Positions 1-8,275 of a DNA stretch of 51,058 nucleotides are shown here, one piece after another. This DNA is from Myxococcales bacterium (lineage in GTDB: Bacteria > Myxococcota_A > Polyangia > Palsa-1104). The DNA lies in contig JAQBQH010000008.1 of assembly GCA_028287105.1 (NCBI GenBank), forward strand, positions 1 to 51,058, in the 5' to 3' direction. The notes beneath the pieces are model-generated. The model was given only the letters and a program-made list of their open reading frames with translations, did not search any database and was not told the DNA's origin. Made by a program: the position numbers and the translations under genes. Position 1 is the first letter of the stretch, and each line of letters starts with the position of its first letter.

Positions 1-1699
1 CGGCGCGCGGGGCTGGACGGCCACCGTCGCGTCGCTGCTGCGGACGTCCGGCCGGTGCGTCGAACGAGCGCGCCGGCAGACCCCCCTCGGCCGGCCCGAT
101 GCGCACGTTGGGCGCCCGCGGATCGGCCTCGGCGGCGTTGGCGCCGAACTCGCGCGCCACCTTCGACGAGATCTCGAACAGCGTGTGGTCGCGCGCGACC
201 CGGATCGCGCCCACGTCGCGGCGCGTGACGCCGCCGCGCTTGCACACCAGCGGCAGGATCCAATTCGGCTCGGCCTTGTCCTTGGCCCCGAGGTTGACCT
301 GGAACAGCACCATGTCCCCCGACGACGGGGCGCGCTTGGTCGGCTCCATGTCGCGCACCTCGACCGGCGTCAGCGTCTCTCCGGCGGGGCGATCCTTGAG
401 CGCGCGCTCGAGCAGCACGGCCACCGCGGCGATGGCGTCGTGGTTGGCGATCAGCTCCTCGGCCATTGTCGTCGACTCGATGGCGACGGGGCCGGCCAGC
501 GCCTCGGTGACCTCGGCCTGGAGCTGCGCGCGATCATGCGCAGCGACGGCGGCGGCATCGGGCGGCGTGGTCCAGCCGAGCTTCAAGTGCGCGTCGCGGA
601 AGAGCCGCTCGGCGCGCCGGCGCGAGCCGCGGTCGACGATGAAGGCGTTGACGCCCTTCTGGCCGGCACGCCCGGTTCGCCCCGAGCGGTGGGTCAGCGA
701 TTCGGCGTTCTCCGGCAGGTCGGCGTGGAGCACGAGCCCGACGTCGGGCAGGTCGAGCCCGCGCGCCGCCACGTTGGTGGCGACCAGCACGCGGACACGC
801 CGCTGCCGCAGCGCCTCGAGCGCGCGGGTGCGCTCGGCCTGCTCGCGGTCGCCCGAGATGGCCGCCGCCTTGAAGCCGCGCGCCGTCAGCGCGCCGTGCA
901 GCTCGGCGACATTGTCGCGCGTGCGGCAGAAGATGATGGCGCGCTCGTCGTCGGCGAGGCGCAGGATGTTGACCATCGCCGCCAGCCGCTCGCCGTCCGC
1001 GCACAGGTAGGCGACGTGACGAATGTCCTCGTGCGCCGTCGCCGGTGCGCCGGCCCGCGGATCGATGGCGATCGCGTCCCTCTGGAACTTCTTCGCCAGC
1101 GCGCGAATGGGCGGCGGCAGCGTCGCCGAGAAGAGCAGCGTGCGGCGCTCGGCCGGGACCGCTTCGAGAACCGTCTCGAGCGCCTCGCGGAAGCCGAGAT
1201 CGAGCATCTCGTCGGCCTCGTCGAGGACGACGACCTGGATGCCCGACAGGTCGAGCGTCTTGCGCTGGATGAGGTCGACCAGACGACCGGGCGTGCCCAC
1301 CGCGACCTCGACGCCGCGTCGCAGCGCGCGCGCATCGCCGCGCAGATCGGTGCCGCCGGTGAAGGCGCCGATGCGCGCCCCCGTCGGTGCGAACAGCCAG
1401 CCCAGCTCGCGCTGGACCTGGGCCGCCAGCTCGCGCGTGGGCGCCACCACCAGCGCGCGCGGCTTGTCGCCGTGCGCAATTTTCGTCGACTCGCCGAGCA
1501 GGATCTTGGCGATCACGAGGCCGAAGGCGACCGTCTTGCCCGACCCGGTCTGCGACGAGACCATGAGGTCGGCGTCGGCAGCCTCGAGGACCCGCGCCTG
1601 CACGGGTGTCGGAATCTGGTAGTCGCGTTCGCGCAAGGCTTCGGCGAGGGGTAAAGGAGCGCCGAGAGCGGCGAAATCGAGTGGCGTTGGGGCAGTCAC
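1..1699 (-). CDS. DEAD-box RNA helicase with DbpA-type RNA-binding domain (3' end off the window)
   Basis: ATP-dependent RNA helicase of the DeaD/DbpA class, expected to remodel rRNA or mRNA in the cytoplasm. Reading from GTG at 1699 gives, in order, motif I SSQTGSGKT, Ia PTRELAAQ, TGGTDL, Ib TPGRLVDL, motif II DEAD, motif III SAT, motif IV IIFCRTR, motif V ARGLDLPD and motif VI HRSGRTGRAGQ, then a C-terminal segment (about residues 430-500) resembling the DbpA RNA-binding domain, ending in a basic tail that runs off the left edge. The GTG was chosen because the reading frame upstream has no ATG and the protein begins a few residues before the conserved N-terminal block (L-RERDYQIPTPVQ). The frame is open to base 1, so the stop is not in the window. 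Confidence 0.93.
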   Translation of the reverse strand, partial: MTAPTPLDFAALGAPLPLAEALRERDYQIPTPVQARVLEAADADLMVSSQTGSGKTVAFGLVIAKILLGESTKIAHGDKPRALVVAPTRELAAQVQRELGWLFAPTGARIGAFTGGTDLRGDARALRRGVEVAVGTPGRLVDLIQRKTLDLSGIQVVVLDEADEMLDLGFREALETVLEAVPAERRTLLFSATLPPPIRALAKKFQRDAIAIDPRAGAPATAHEDIRHVAYLCADGERLAAMVNILRLADDERAIIFCRTRDNVAELHGALTARGFKAAAISGDREQAERTRALEALRQRRVRVLVATNVAARGLDLPDVGLVLHADLPENAESLTHRSGRTGRAGQKGVNAFIVDRGSRRRAERLFRDAHLKLGWTTPPDAAAVAAHDRAQLQAEVTEALAGPVAIESTTMAEELIANHDAIAAVAVLLERALKDRPAGETLTPVEVRDMEPTKRAPSSGDMVLFQVNLGAKDKAEPNWILPLVCKRGGVTRRDVGAIRVARDHTLFEISSKVAREFGANAAEADPRAPNVRIGPAEGGLPARSFDAPAGRPQQRRDGGRPAPRA

Positions 1700-1775
1700 G
1701 GGCGCCTTGATAGCATGGGGCGGGCCTCGGGCCCTGCAAATCGGCGAAGCCCCTAGCGGGCCCCTCAGTGCGCCG

Positions 1776-3509
1776 CTAGGCGACGCTGCCGCGCCGATTG
1801 GGCGTGGTCAACTGGACTTCGAGCGCCGAACGCGTCGTGGGGTCCATGAGCGCGTTGCGCGCCAGCGTCTCCAGCGACGGGGCCGCGGCCCGATCGGCGA
1901 ACCGCGCCAGTTCGGCGGCCACCTCGTGCGCGCTCGGGCGGGCCGCGGCCACCTCCTCCAGGCAGCGCCCGATGAGCGCCATCAACTCCGGCGGCAGGCC
2001 CGGCTCGGCGCCGGCGACGGCGGCGGCGTTCTCGTTGTCGACCGGCAGCCGCCCGCTCAGGAGCTGAAACAGGATGACCCCGACCGCGTAGACGTCGGCC
2101 CGATCGGTGACGTCGCTCCGGCCGCCCGCCTGCTCCGGCGCCATGTACCCGGGCGTGCCGATGACCATGCGCACCGCCGTGTGCTCGCTCGCCTGCGAGA
2201 GCGCGTCGCCGAGCTTGGCGATGCCGAAGTCGAGGAGCTTCAGACCCGGCGTCTGCACCGTGAGCATCATGTTGTCGGGCTTGACGTCGCGATGGACCAC
2301 GCCCTTGAGATGCGCGGCGGCCAGCGCCTCGCACAGGACGGCGGCCAGGCGCGCCGCTTCCGCCGGCGGCCAAGGGCGGCCGGCGTGGCCGGTGAGCGTC
2401 TCGCCGGCGACGAGCTCCTGCACCTGAAAGAGCAGGCCGTCATCGGAGACGTCGACGTGGAGCATGCGCACGACGGCCGGGTGCGCGACGGTGGCGGCGA
2501 CGCCAACCTCGCGGATGAAGCGGCGCATCGAGTCGAGCTGATCGGACGAGCTGGCCTGGATGACCTTGATGGCGACGCGGGCGCCCGTCGAGCGATCGAC
2601 GCCGGCGTAGACCACGCCCATGCCGCCCCGTCCGAGCCGCTCGGCGACGGCGAAGCGATTGGCCAGCACCAGCCCGAGCGGCAAGCTGCCGTCGGCGTTG
2701 CGCTGCGAGGCGAGCTTGCCGAGCGCCAGCGACAGCTCGGACGAGCGCGCGCGCACCTGCGCGCTGAGCTGCACGTTGAGCCGATCGACCTCGGCGGCGC
2801 GGGTCATGATCTCGGCGACCTGCTCCTGGACGCGGTGCGAGAGGTTGTCGTTGAGCGCGGTCAGCTCGTCGCGCTGGCGGTCGATGGTGCTGCGCTGCCA
2901 CAGCTCCTTGCGGCGCGAGTTGTACATCAACCAGGCGAACGCGATGCTGACGACGGTGAGCGTGGTGCAGGTCGGCAGGTGCGACAGCCGCGCGCTCGGC
3001 GAACGTTGGAAGATCCACAGCGCGGCGACGAGCGTGGCGGCGCTGGCGGTGTAGCCCACCACGATCACCGGCGGGGTCAGCGCCAGGACCACGGCGATGC
3101 CGAAGCAGTAACCGATGTAGACGCTGACGTTGGCGGCGACGATCTGATCGATGCCGGCCACGAGCGCGCCGTGCTGCAGATACAGGATGGCGGTGATGGG
3201 GGCGAGCCAGGCGAAGATCCGCTGATCCGTCTTGCGATAGGAGAGGACCAGGAGCGTGACCGCGAGCGGGATCATCACCGAGTGGGCGACGGTGAGCGCG
3301 TCGCGCCAGCGCTGGACGTCGACGCTGAGGGCGGCGCGGCTGGCGTCGCGGATGTAGAAGAAGGCGACGTGCAGGACGTGCAGCGTGACCATGATGGGCG
3401 AGAGCATGCGCAGGCGCCGGCGGTTGAGCTCGGCGGTCTCGCGCGCGAACGCCGCTTCGAGCGCGGCGTCCAGCCGGAGCGAGCTACCCAGGCGCGATAA
3501 GAGGCCCAT
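1776..3509 (-). CDS. Membrane-anchored Ser/Thr protein kinase
   Basis: Hanks-type protein kinase. The first ~200 residues hold about six hydrophobic segments (roughly 36-52, 72-90, 98-115, 125-150, 152-167 and 182-197), followed by a predicted coiled coil (205-270) and a C-terminal kinase domain (about 286-555). The catalytic features are intact: glycine loop GRGGMGVVYAG (293-303), ATP-binding Lys315 in AIKVI, catalytic loop HRDVKPDN (406-413), DFG at 427-429, and GTPGYMAPEQ (451-460). The arrangement (N-terminal multi-pass sensor, coiled coil, C-terminal kinase) differs from the usual PknB layout, where the kinase is N-terminal. The gene stands alone on the minus strand. It is the only kinase in the window and therefore a candidate partner for the PP2C phosphatase at 13.6 kb and the FHA proteins at 21.9-26.6 kb, but that link is inference. 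Confidence 0.93.
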   Translation of the reverse strand: MGLLSRLGSSLRLDAALEAAFARETAELNRRRLRMLSPIMVTLHVLHVAFFYIRDASRAALSVDVQRWRDALTVAHSVMIPLAVTLLVLSYRKTDQRIFAWLAPITAILYLQHGALVAGIDQIVAANVSVYIGYCFGIAVVLALTPPVIVVGYTASAATLVAALWIFQRSPSARLSHLPTCTTLTVVSIAFAWLMYNSRRKELWQRSTIDRQRDELTALNDNLSHRVQEQVAEIMTRAAEVDRLNVQLSAQVRARSSELSLALGKLASQRNADGSLPLGLVLANRFAVAERLGRGGMGVVYAGVDRSTGARVAIKVIQASSSDQLDSMRRFIREVGVAATVAHPAVVRMLHVDVSDDGLLFQVQELVAGETLTGHAGRPWPPAEAARLAAVLCEALAAAHLKGVVHRDVKPDNMMLTVQTPGLKLLDFGIAKLGDALSQASEHTAVRMVIGTPGYMAPEQAGGRSDVTDRADVYAVGVILFQLLSGRLPVDNENAAAVAGAEPGLPPELMALIGRCLEEVAAARPSAHEVAAELARFADRAAAPSLETLARNALMDPTTRSALEVQLTTPNRRGSVA

Positions 3510-3543
3510 CGCGCGTCATCGTATCACGGCGCGCGCCGTCTTT

Positions 3544-3840
3544 TCAGCGGCGGACGAGGGTGATGGCGTCCTCGGGGCAGGCGGTGACGCAGAGGCCGCA
3601 CGCGAGACAGGCATCGCGTTTCGGCGTGTGGGCGGTCATCTTGTCGTGCGCGCGACTCTTGAGGCGGCCGAGAAACGACAGGCCGCGGAAATCTTCGTCG
3701 CTGATGACGCCGACCTCGAACACGCCGTAGGGGCAGACGCGGACGCAGTCGCCCTTGCCTTCGCAGCGGCTTCGATCGATGACGGGCGCGAAGCTCTTCG
3801 GTGCGGCGCGACAGCTCTCGGTGTTGGCCATTCGCCCCAT
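3544..3840 (-). CDS. Two-cluster [4Fe-4S] ferredoxin
   Basis: Small electron carrier of 98 residues. Two cysteine clusters are visible: CEGKGDCVRVCP (residues 26-37, the CX5CX3CP variant seen in many ferredoxins of this type) and a canonical CLACGLCVTACP near the C-terminus. ATG at 3840 was preferred because a GGA lies about 9 nt upstream; an in-frame ATG at 3831 is an alternative. A longer in-frame extension would overlap the upstream permease gene and has the composition of a shadow. It starts 23 nt after the stop of the ArsB-like permease, so the two are probably co-transcribed, although no functional connection is obvious. Confidence 0.88.
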   Translation of the reverse strand: MGRMANTESCRAAPKSFAPVIDRSRCEGKGDCVRVCPYGVFEVGVISDEDFRGLSFLGRLKSRAHDKMTAHTPKRDACLACGLCVTACPEDAITLVRR

Positions 3841-3863
3841 CGTAGCCGATCCGTGGGGCGGCG

Positions 3864-5132
3864 CTAGCCGAAGGCGAGGAGCACGAGCGACAGCGCCAGC
3901 GTCGGGATCAGCACCAGCGTCCCGAGCTGTACGAAGCGGCCGACGCCGATGCGCACGCCGCTCTTGCGGAGGAGGTCCATCCACAAAAGACCGGCCAGGG
4001 ACCCGATGGGCAGAAGGCGCGGTCCGATATCGCCGCCGACGAGCGCGGCCAGGAGCGGGCGGCTGTTGCCGTGTGCGCCGAGCGCCATCATGTTGAGCAG
4101 CGCCATGGGGTGGTTGTCGATCACCGCCGACCCGAGCGCCGAGCTGACGCCGATGAGGCCCAGCTGCGCGGCGCTGCCGGCGGGCGCGCTCTGGTAGAGC
4201 GCGGTGAGGCGGTCGACCACGCCGACGTGCTGCAGGCCCACGACGACGAGGAAGACGCCCCAGAAGAAGACCAGGATGTCGACGGAGACGTGGCCGGCGA
4301 GCTTGCGCGCAGGCGCGACGTCATGGTGCCGCGCCAACAGCAGCGACGCCACCGCTCCGCCGAGCGTGACCATCCAGATCTGCCCGCCGAGCGCGACCGT
4401 GATCGGATAGGCGAGGAACACGACGAGGAGGAGCGCGAGCGCCGGCCGCTCGGCCGGGTGTCGCGGCGCGAGGTCGACGGGAGGTGCGGCTGCCAGCGGC
4501 GTCGCCAGGAGCTTCTTGAAGCAGAGCCGCAGCACCAGGTAGGTGACGAGCGCGCCGGCGAGCGAGATGGGCGCCATCACCGCGGCATACGCATTGAAGC
4601 CGACGCCTGCGTACTGCGCGACGATCATGTTCATCGGGTTGGAGACCACGAGCGGCGCGACGCCGGGCGCGAGGAACACGGCGAAGGCGAACGCCTCGGT
4701 CAGGCGTGGCTGGCGTGGATGGAGCCGCCGCGTGAGCGCGACCACGAGCGGCGTCAGGAGCAGGATCGCCGAGTCGTTGTTGAGCAGCGACGGGACCACC
4801 AGCGCCAGCGCGAACACGACCGTGAAGGCGCGCGCGGTCGAGGTGGCGCGGGCGTAGGCCTCGATGCGGCAGGCGAGCCGCTCGAACGCCCCCACCTCCT
4901 GCACGACGCCGGTCATGACCATGATGCAGGTGAGCGACAGGAGCGGGCGCCACTGAATCTGCGCCGAGGTGACCAGGTCGTGCAGCGTCAAGAGGCGCGA
5001 CAGGAGTAAGAGGAGCACGCCCAGCAGCGCCGCCGAGCCCGGCGAGAAGCGCACGCGCAGGCCGATGCGCGGGCGCGAGACGGCCAGGGTCACCGTCAGC
5101 GCCAGCGTCGAGTAGGCAAAAGCCTGCACCAT
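3864..5132 (-). CDS. ArsB/Ion-transporter (IT) superfamily permease, ArsB-like
   Basis: Polytopic inner-membrane permease of 422 residues with about 10-12 hydrophobic segments. The C-terminal block DIGPRLLPIGSLAGLLW followed by a short loop and RIGVGRFVQ matches the diagnostic C-terminal region of arsenite permease ArsB (DxGPKxTPIGSLATLLW, WGxYF), and NNDSAILLLTPLV and NHPMAL match the two conserved Asn-containing helices of the family. Substrate is likely arsenite or another oxyanion, but no arsR, arsC or arsA neighbour is present, so a related anion or Na+ role in the wider IT superfamily cannot be excluded. A ferredoxin gene follows 23 nt downstream. Confidence 0.85.
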   Translation of the reverse strand: MVQAFAYSTLALTVTLAVSRPRIGLRVRFSPGSAALLGVLLLLLSRLLTLHDLVTSAQIQWRPLLSLTCIMVMTGVVQEVGAFERLACRIEAYARATSTARAFTVVFALALVVPSLLNNDSAILLLTPLVVALTRRLHPRQPRLTEAFAFAVFLAPGVAPLVVSNPMNMIVAQYAGVGFNAYAAVMAPISLAGALVTYLVLRLCFKKLLATPLAAAPPVDLAPRHPAERPALALLLVVFLAYPITVALGGQIWMVTLGGAVASLLLARHHDVAPARKLAGHVSVDILVFFWGVFLVVVGLQHVGVVDRLTALYQSAPAGSAAQLGLIGVSSALGSAVIDNHPMALLNMMALGAHGNSRPLLAALVGGDIGPRLLPIGSLAGLLWMDLLRKSGVRIGVGRFVQLGTLVLIPTLALSLVLLAFG

Positions 5133-5218
5133 GCTCGGGCCCTATGATGCAGGCGACGAGCCAGCCGCGGCCAGCGCTAAGTGCTCACATATTGGCGAAT
5201 CGGGTTACGCGCGAGTGA

Positions 5219-5232
5219 GGGGTCGAGACCCC
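5219..5232 (-). terminator. GC hairpin just after the LPMO-like gene
   Basis: GGGGTCTCGACCCC on the minus strand forms a 5-6 bp stem with a tiny loop, one base after the TAA of the gene at 5234-6103. There is no T-tract, so it is at best a weak or processed 3' end. Nothing else is evident in 5133-5218, which separates it from the ArsB-like start. Confidence 0.3.
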
Positions 5233-5233
5233 A

Positions 5234-6103
5234 TTACGCGTCGAGTCGGCGACGCCGGCGTGCCACCCTGGCGCACGAGATCAGCGCCAACAGGCTCAGC
5301 ATCGAGAGCAGCGCCGGCATCGACGCCGGGTCGGCCGCGCCGCTCATCGCGCAGCCGCCCTTGCCGGTCGTGCCGCCGCTCGACCCGGTGCCGCCGCCAC
5401 CACCGCTGCCGCCGCTGCCGCCGCTACCGCCGCCGCCGGTCACGGCCATATCGGGGAAGGTCGGCACGCCGCCGTCGACGTTGGTCATCGGCGCGCCCGC
5501 CTTGAGCGTGATGTCGATGCACTGATGGTAGATGTCCTCGACGCCGACGCCGGGCGTCGGATCGTAGTCGCCGTGGAAGAGGTCGTCCTCCATGACCTGG
5601 ATGATCTGCAGCGTGCAGTTGGCGCACTCGACGTTGGGAAGGGTCACGCCGAAGGTGTACTTGGGCGTGCCGCTGCCGGCGAGGTGCGCGTTCAGGTTGT
5701 CCATGTTGGGCAGGACTTCGGGCGAGTTGTAGAAGTCGGCCGCGCCGCAATGGTCGCCGCTGTCGATCGGGCACTTGCGCTTGGGATCGATCGGCTTGAT
5801 CGACGCCGGCTCCTTGAATCCGTCGTCGCCGTCGGTGTCGAAGGCGAAGCGGAAATAGCTCGGATGCGTGATCGTCTCCACGACGCTGACGACGATGGTG
5901 GCGCCGGGCGCGTAGGTGTAGACGTGTGTGCCGCGCGTCGAGCCGGTCAGGCCGCACGGCCCCTGTTTCAAATTGGCATCACCGGAGCGCGACATGTGCG
6001 TGCCGCCCTGCTCGAGGCTGATGTGGGCGCCGGCCGACGACGCCAGTCCGAGGCTGACGAGCCCCGCGAACAGGCGCAGCGACGAGGATGTGGGGAGGTT
6101 CAT
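5234..6103 (-). CDS. Secreted LPMO-like (histidine-brace) protein with MYXO-CTERM-like anchor
   Basis: Exported protein of 289 residues. A signal peptide (1-26) ends in SSAGA, and cleavage there would leave His27 as the mature N-terminus, as required for the copper histidine brace of lytic polysaccharide mono-oxygenases; a second candidate brace His is His80 (TITHPSYFRF). The body has several Cys pairs (for example CANC) and resembles SCE4755-type LPMO-like proteins known from Sorangium. A long Gly/Ser linker precedes a C-terminal Cys, hydrophobic helix and Arg-rich tail, the layout of the MYXO-CTERM sorting signal of myxobacteria. It is divergent from a secreted glycosidase-like protein at 6212, suggesting joint action on polysaccharide. 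The ATG at 6103 abuts a GGAG, so the exact start is slightly uncertain. Enzyme activity is inferred, not shown. Confidence 0.8.
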   Translation of the reverse strand: MNLPTSSSLRLFAGLVSLGLASSAGAHISLEQGGTHMSRSGDANLKQGPCGLTGSTRGTHVYTYAPGATIVVSVVETITHPSYFRFAFDTDGDDGFKEPASIKPIDPKRKCPIDSGDHCGAADFYNSPEVLPNMDNLNAHLAGSGTPKYTFGVTLPNVECANCTLQIIQVMEDDLFHGDYDPTPGVGVEDIYHQCIDITLKAGAPMTNVDGGVPTFPDMAVTGGGGSGGSGGSGGGGGTGSSGGTTGKGGCAMSGAADPASMPALLSMLSLLALISCARVARRRRRLDA

Positions 6104-6211
6104 CTCCGATGAGTACCACGAGCATTCGGAACGGGGCCTTTCCAAACGGGAAACGATAGCGCGCGATCCGGGACGCGCGCGCTCGGGGGCGATGCTACGC
6201 TCGGTGGGCTG

Positions 6212-7267
6212 ATGCGAAACGGATGGCTGCTCGTCGCCCTCGTTCTGACGTCGTCGCCGTCGCTGGCGCGCAAAGCGGCGCCGCCGGCCGGCGCTCGCAA
6301 GGACCTGCAGCCGTTTCAGCGCGGCGTCTGCTACGCGCACGCCTGGCGCGGCGGCGGCTACGGCAGCGACACCTCCGCAAAGACGCTCGCGCGCCTGCGC
6401 AGTCTCGGCGTCGAGTGGCTCTCCTTGACGCCGTTCGGCTTCATGGAGTCGACCGCGGCCGCCGAGATCCGCAGCATCGCGAGCGGCGGCGGCGAGAGCG
6501 ACGAGCGCATGCGCGTCGACGTCGCGCGCGCCCACGCGCTCGGCATGAAGGTCGCGCTCAAGCCGCACATCTGGATCCGCCACGGCGAGTGGCAGGGCGA
6601 TCTCAAGTGGCCCGACGAGGCCGCGTGGCGGCGCTGGTTCGCCAGCTACCGCACCTTCATCGTGCGCTACGCGGAGCTGGCCGAGCGCGATCACTACGAC
6701 CTGCTCGTCATCGGCACCGAGCTCAAGAGCGCGACCGCGCGCGACCTCGACGGCTGGCGCGCGCTCATCGCCGACGTGCGCCGCGCCTACAAGGGGCCCA
6801 TCACCTACGCCGCCAACTGGGACGAGGCGGAGCGGGTCGGCTTCTGGAGCGCGCTCGACTTCGTCGGCATCGACGCCTACGCGCCCATCGCCAAGAAGCC
6901 GGGCTCGACGAAGCCGGAGCTGTGCACGGCGTGGAACGTGCTGGCCAAGGAGCTGGAGGCGCTCTCGACCCGCACCGGCAAGCGCATCATCCTGACCGAG
7001 ATCGGTTATCGCGCGACGCGGGATGCCGCCATGGCGCCGGCGACCTGGCCCGAATCGGACACGAGCCCGAGCTTCGATCCCGATCATCAGGCGTCGTGCT
7101 ACCGCGCCGCGTTCGAGACGCTGTGGGGCCGGCGCTGGCTCGCGGGCATCTACGTCTGGAAGTGGTTCACCGACAGCAAGGACGAGCAGGGCCCGACGGA
7201 CTTTTCACCCGCCGACAAGCCGGCCGAGTCGGTGATGTCGGAGTTCTATCGCCGCGATTTTCGCTGA
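6212..7267 (+). CDS. Secreted TIM-barrel glycoside hydrolase (GH113-like)
   Basis: Protein of 351 residues with an N-terminal signal-like segment (1-20). The fold signature is a TIM barrel: GVCYAHAWRGGGYGS at the start, LGVEWLSLTPF, ALKPHIWIR, then the putative acid/base Glu170 in LVIGTELKS, FVGIDAYAP, and the putative nucleophile Glu263 in IILTEIGYR, ending with GIYVWKWF. These features match GH113 (endo-mannanase type) and its uncharacterised relatives. Its start lies 108 bp from the divergent LPMO-like gene, so the two may share a control region. Substrate is not deducible; assignment to GH113 is by motif memory only. Confidence 0.82.
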   Translation: MRNGWLLVALVLTSSPSLARKAAPPAGARKDLQPFQRGVCYAHAWRGGGYGSDTSAKTLARLRSLGVEWLSLTPFGFMESTAAAEIRSIASGGGESDERMRVDVARAHALGMKVALKPHIWIRHGEWQGDLKWPDEAAWRRWFASYRTFIVRYAELAERDHYDLLVIGTELKSATARDLDGWRALIADVRRAYKGPITYAANWDEAERVGFWSALDFVGIDAYAPIAKKPGSTKPELCTAWNVLAKELEALSTRTGKRIILTEIGYRATRDAAMAPATWPESDTSPSFDPDHQASCYRAAFETLWGRRWLAGIYVWKWFTDSKDEQGPTDFSPADKPAESVMSEFYRRDFR

Positions 7268-7320
7268 CGGCGGTGCGCACCGTCGCGTCGCGCGCGGACG
7301 GGGTTGATGCGGCAGGTGGT

Positions 7321-8208
7321 CTAGTCGATGCGGACGGCGCGGAGGCGGGCGTGGCGGAGGGAGTCGGCGCCGGCGAGCCATTGGATGTCGGCGATGACGC
7401 GGGGCAGGCAGTGGTGGGTGCCTTTGGGGAGGGCGGTCGGGGCGAAGGGGGTGCGGGGCTGCTCGATGGTGGAGAGGACCTCGATGAGGCGGGGGCCGAT
7501 GCCGATGTCGACGACGCCGGCGAAGTCGAGGCGGCCGTCGGTTTCGTCGCCGACGAGGACGCCGAAGGTGCCGTCGCTGTGGGCGAGCCAGCCGCCGATC
7601 TTGACCTCGCGGTGCTCGAAGTTCTTCACCTTGCGCCAGTGGGCGGTGCGGCGGCCGGGGCTGTATTTCGAGTCGAGCCGTTTGGCGACCAGACCTTCGA
7701 GGTTCTGCTCGCGGCTGGCGGCGAGGAGGGCGGCGCCGTTGCCGACGCTGTAGCTGGCGGTTCGCCAGCTGTCGCCGGTCAGCTCGAGATCGGCGAGGCG
7801 ACGCTTGCGCTCTTGCAGGGGCAGCGTCGTGATGACCTCGTCGCGTTGGTAGAGAATGTCGAAGAGCATGAGACAGACCTGACCGCGGCCGCCGCCGAGC
7901 ATCTTCTCGCTGAGCGCGGTGAAGTCGGGCTTGCCGTGATCGCCGATGATCACGAGCTCTCCGTCGAGGATGACGCGGTGGCGCTTGAGATGCGCGGCCA
8001 TGGACGCGAGCTCCGGCAGCTTCGGGGTCAGGTCGTTGCCGCGCCGCGAGACGATGCGTAGCGCGCCCTTGTCGGCGTACACGATGCTGCGCCAGCCGTC
8101 GTACTTTACTTCGTACAAATAGCGGTCGTCCTCGTCGGGAAGGTCTCCCGATTCGAGCAGCATGGGGCGAATGGTCGGCAGGGCCGACGAGGGACTGCGG
8201 GGGCGCAT
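7321..8208 (-). CDS. ATP-dependent DNA ligase (LigD/LigC-type ligase domain)
   Basis: Stand-alone ATP-dependent DNA ligase of 295 residues. The adenylation motif EVKYDGWR places the nucleotidyl Lys at residue 35; further ligase motifs are SRRGNDLT (Ia), LDGELV (III), LEGLVAKR (IV) and WRKVKN (V), followed by an OB-fold-like C-terminal part with GVLVGDETDG. ATG at 8208 was chosen because GGGAG lies 7 nt upstream and the conserved domain begins 10-15 residues later; the frame runs about 100 codons further upstream with shadow-like sequence. It lacks the polymerase and nuclease domains of full LigD. The role is probably repair, perhaps end joining, but no ku gene is in the window. Confidence 0.92.
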   Translation of the reverse strand: MRPRSPSSALPTIRPMLLESGDLPDEDDRYLYEVKYDGWRSIVYADKGALRIVSRRGNDLTPKLPELASMAAHLKRHRVILDGELVIIGDHGKPDFTALSEKMLGGGRGQVCLMLFDILYQRDEVITTLPLQERKRRLADLELTGDSWRTASYSVGNGAALLAASREQNLEGLVAKRLDSKYSPGRRTAHWRKVKNFEHREVKIGGWLAHSDGTFGVLVGDETDGRLDFAGVVDIGIGPRLIEVLSTIEQPRTPFAPTALPKGTHHCLPRVIADIQWLAGADSLRHARLRAVRID

Positions 8209-8275
8209 GGTGCTCCCAAGTGGTGGCACGACGGGGGGCCGCCGGCAACGGCAGGCTCTGTTACACTCGCCACGC

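Noticed and set aside
185-1654. Long plus-strand open frame opposite the DEAD-box helicase
   Set aside because: Shadow frame: the minus-strand frame reads all helicase motifs in order, while this one has Arg/Ala/Asp-rich nonsense typical of the reverse strand of GC-rich genes.
3544-5132. Arsenic resistance operon
   Set aside because: Only an ArsB-like permease and a ferredoxin are present; no arsR, arsC or arsA, so a resistance operon cannot be claimed.
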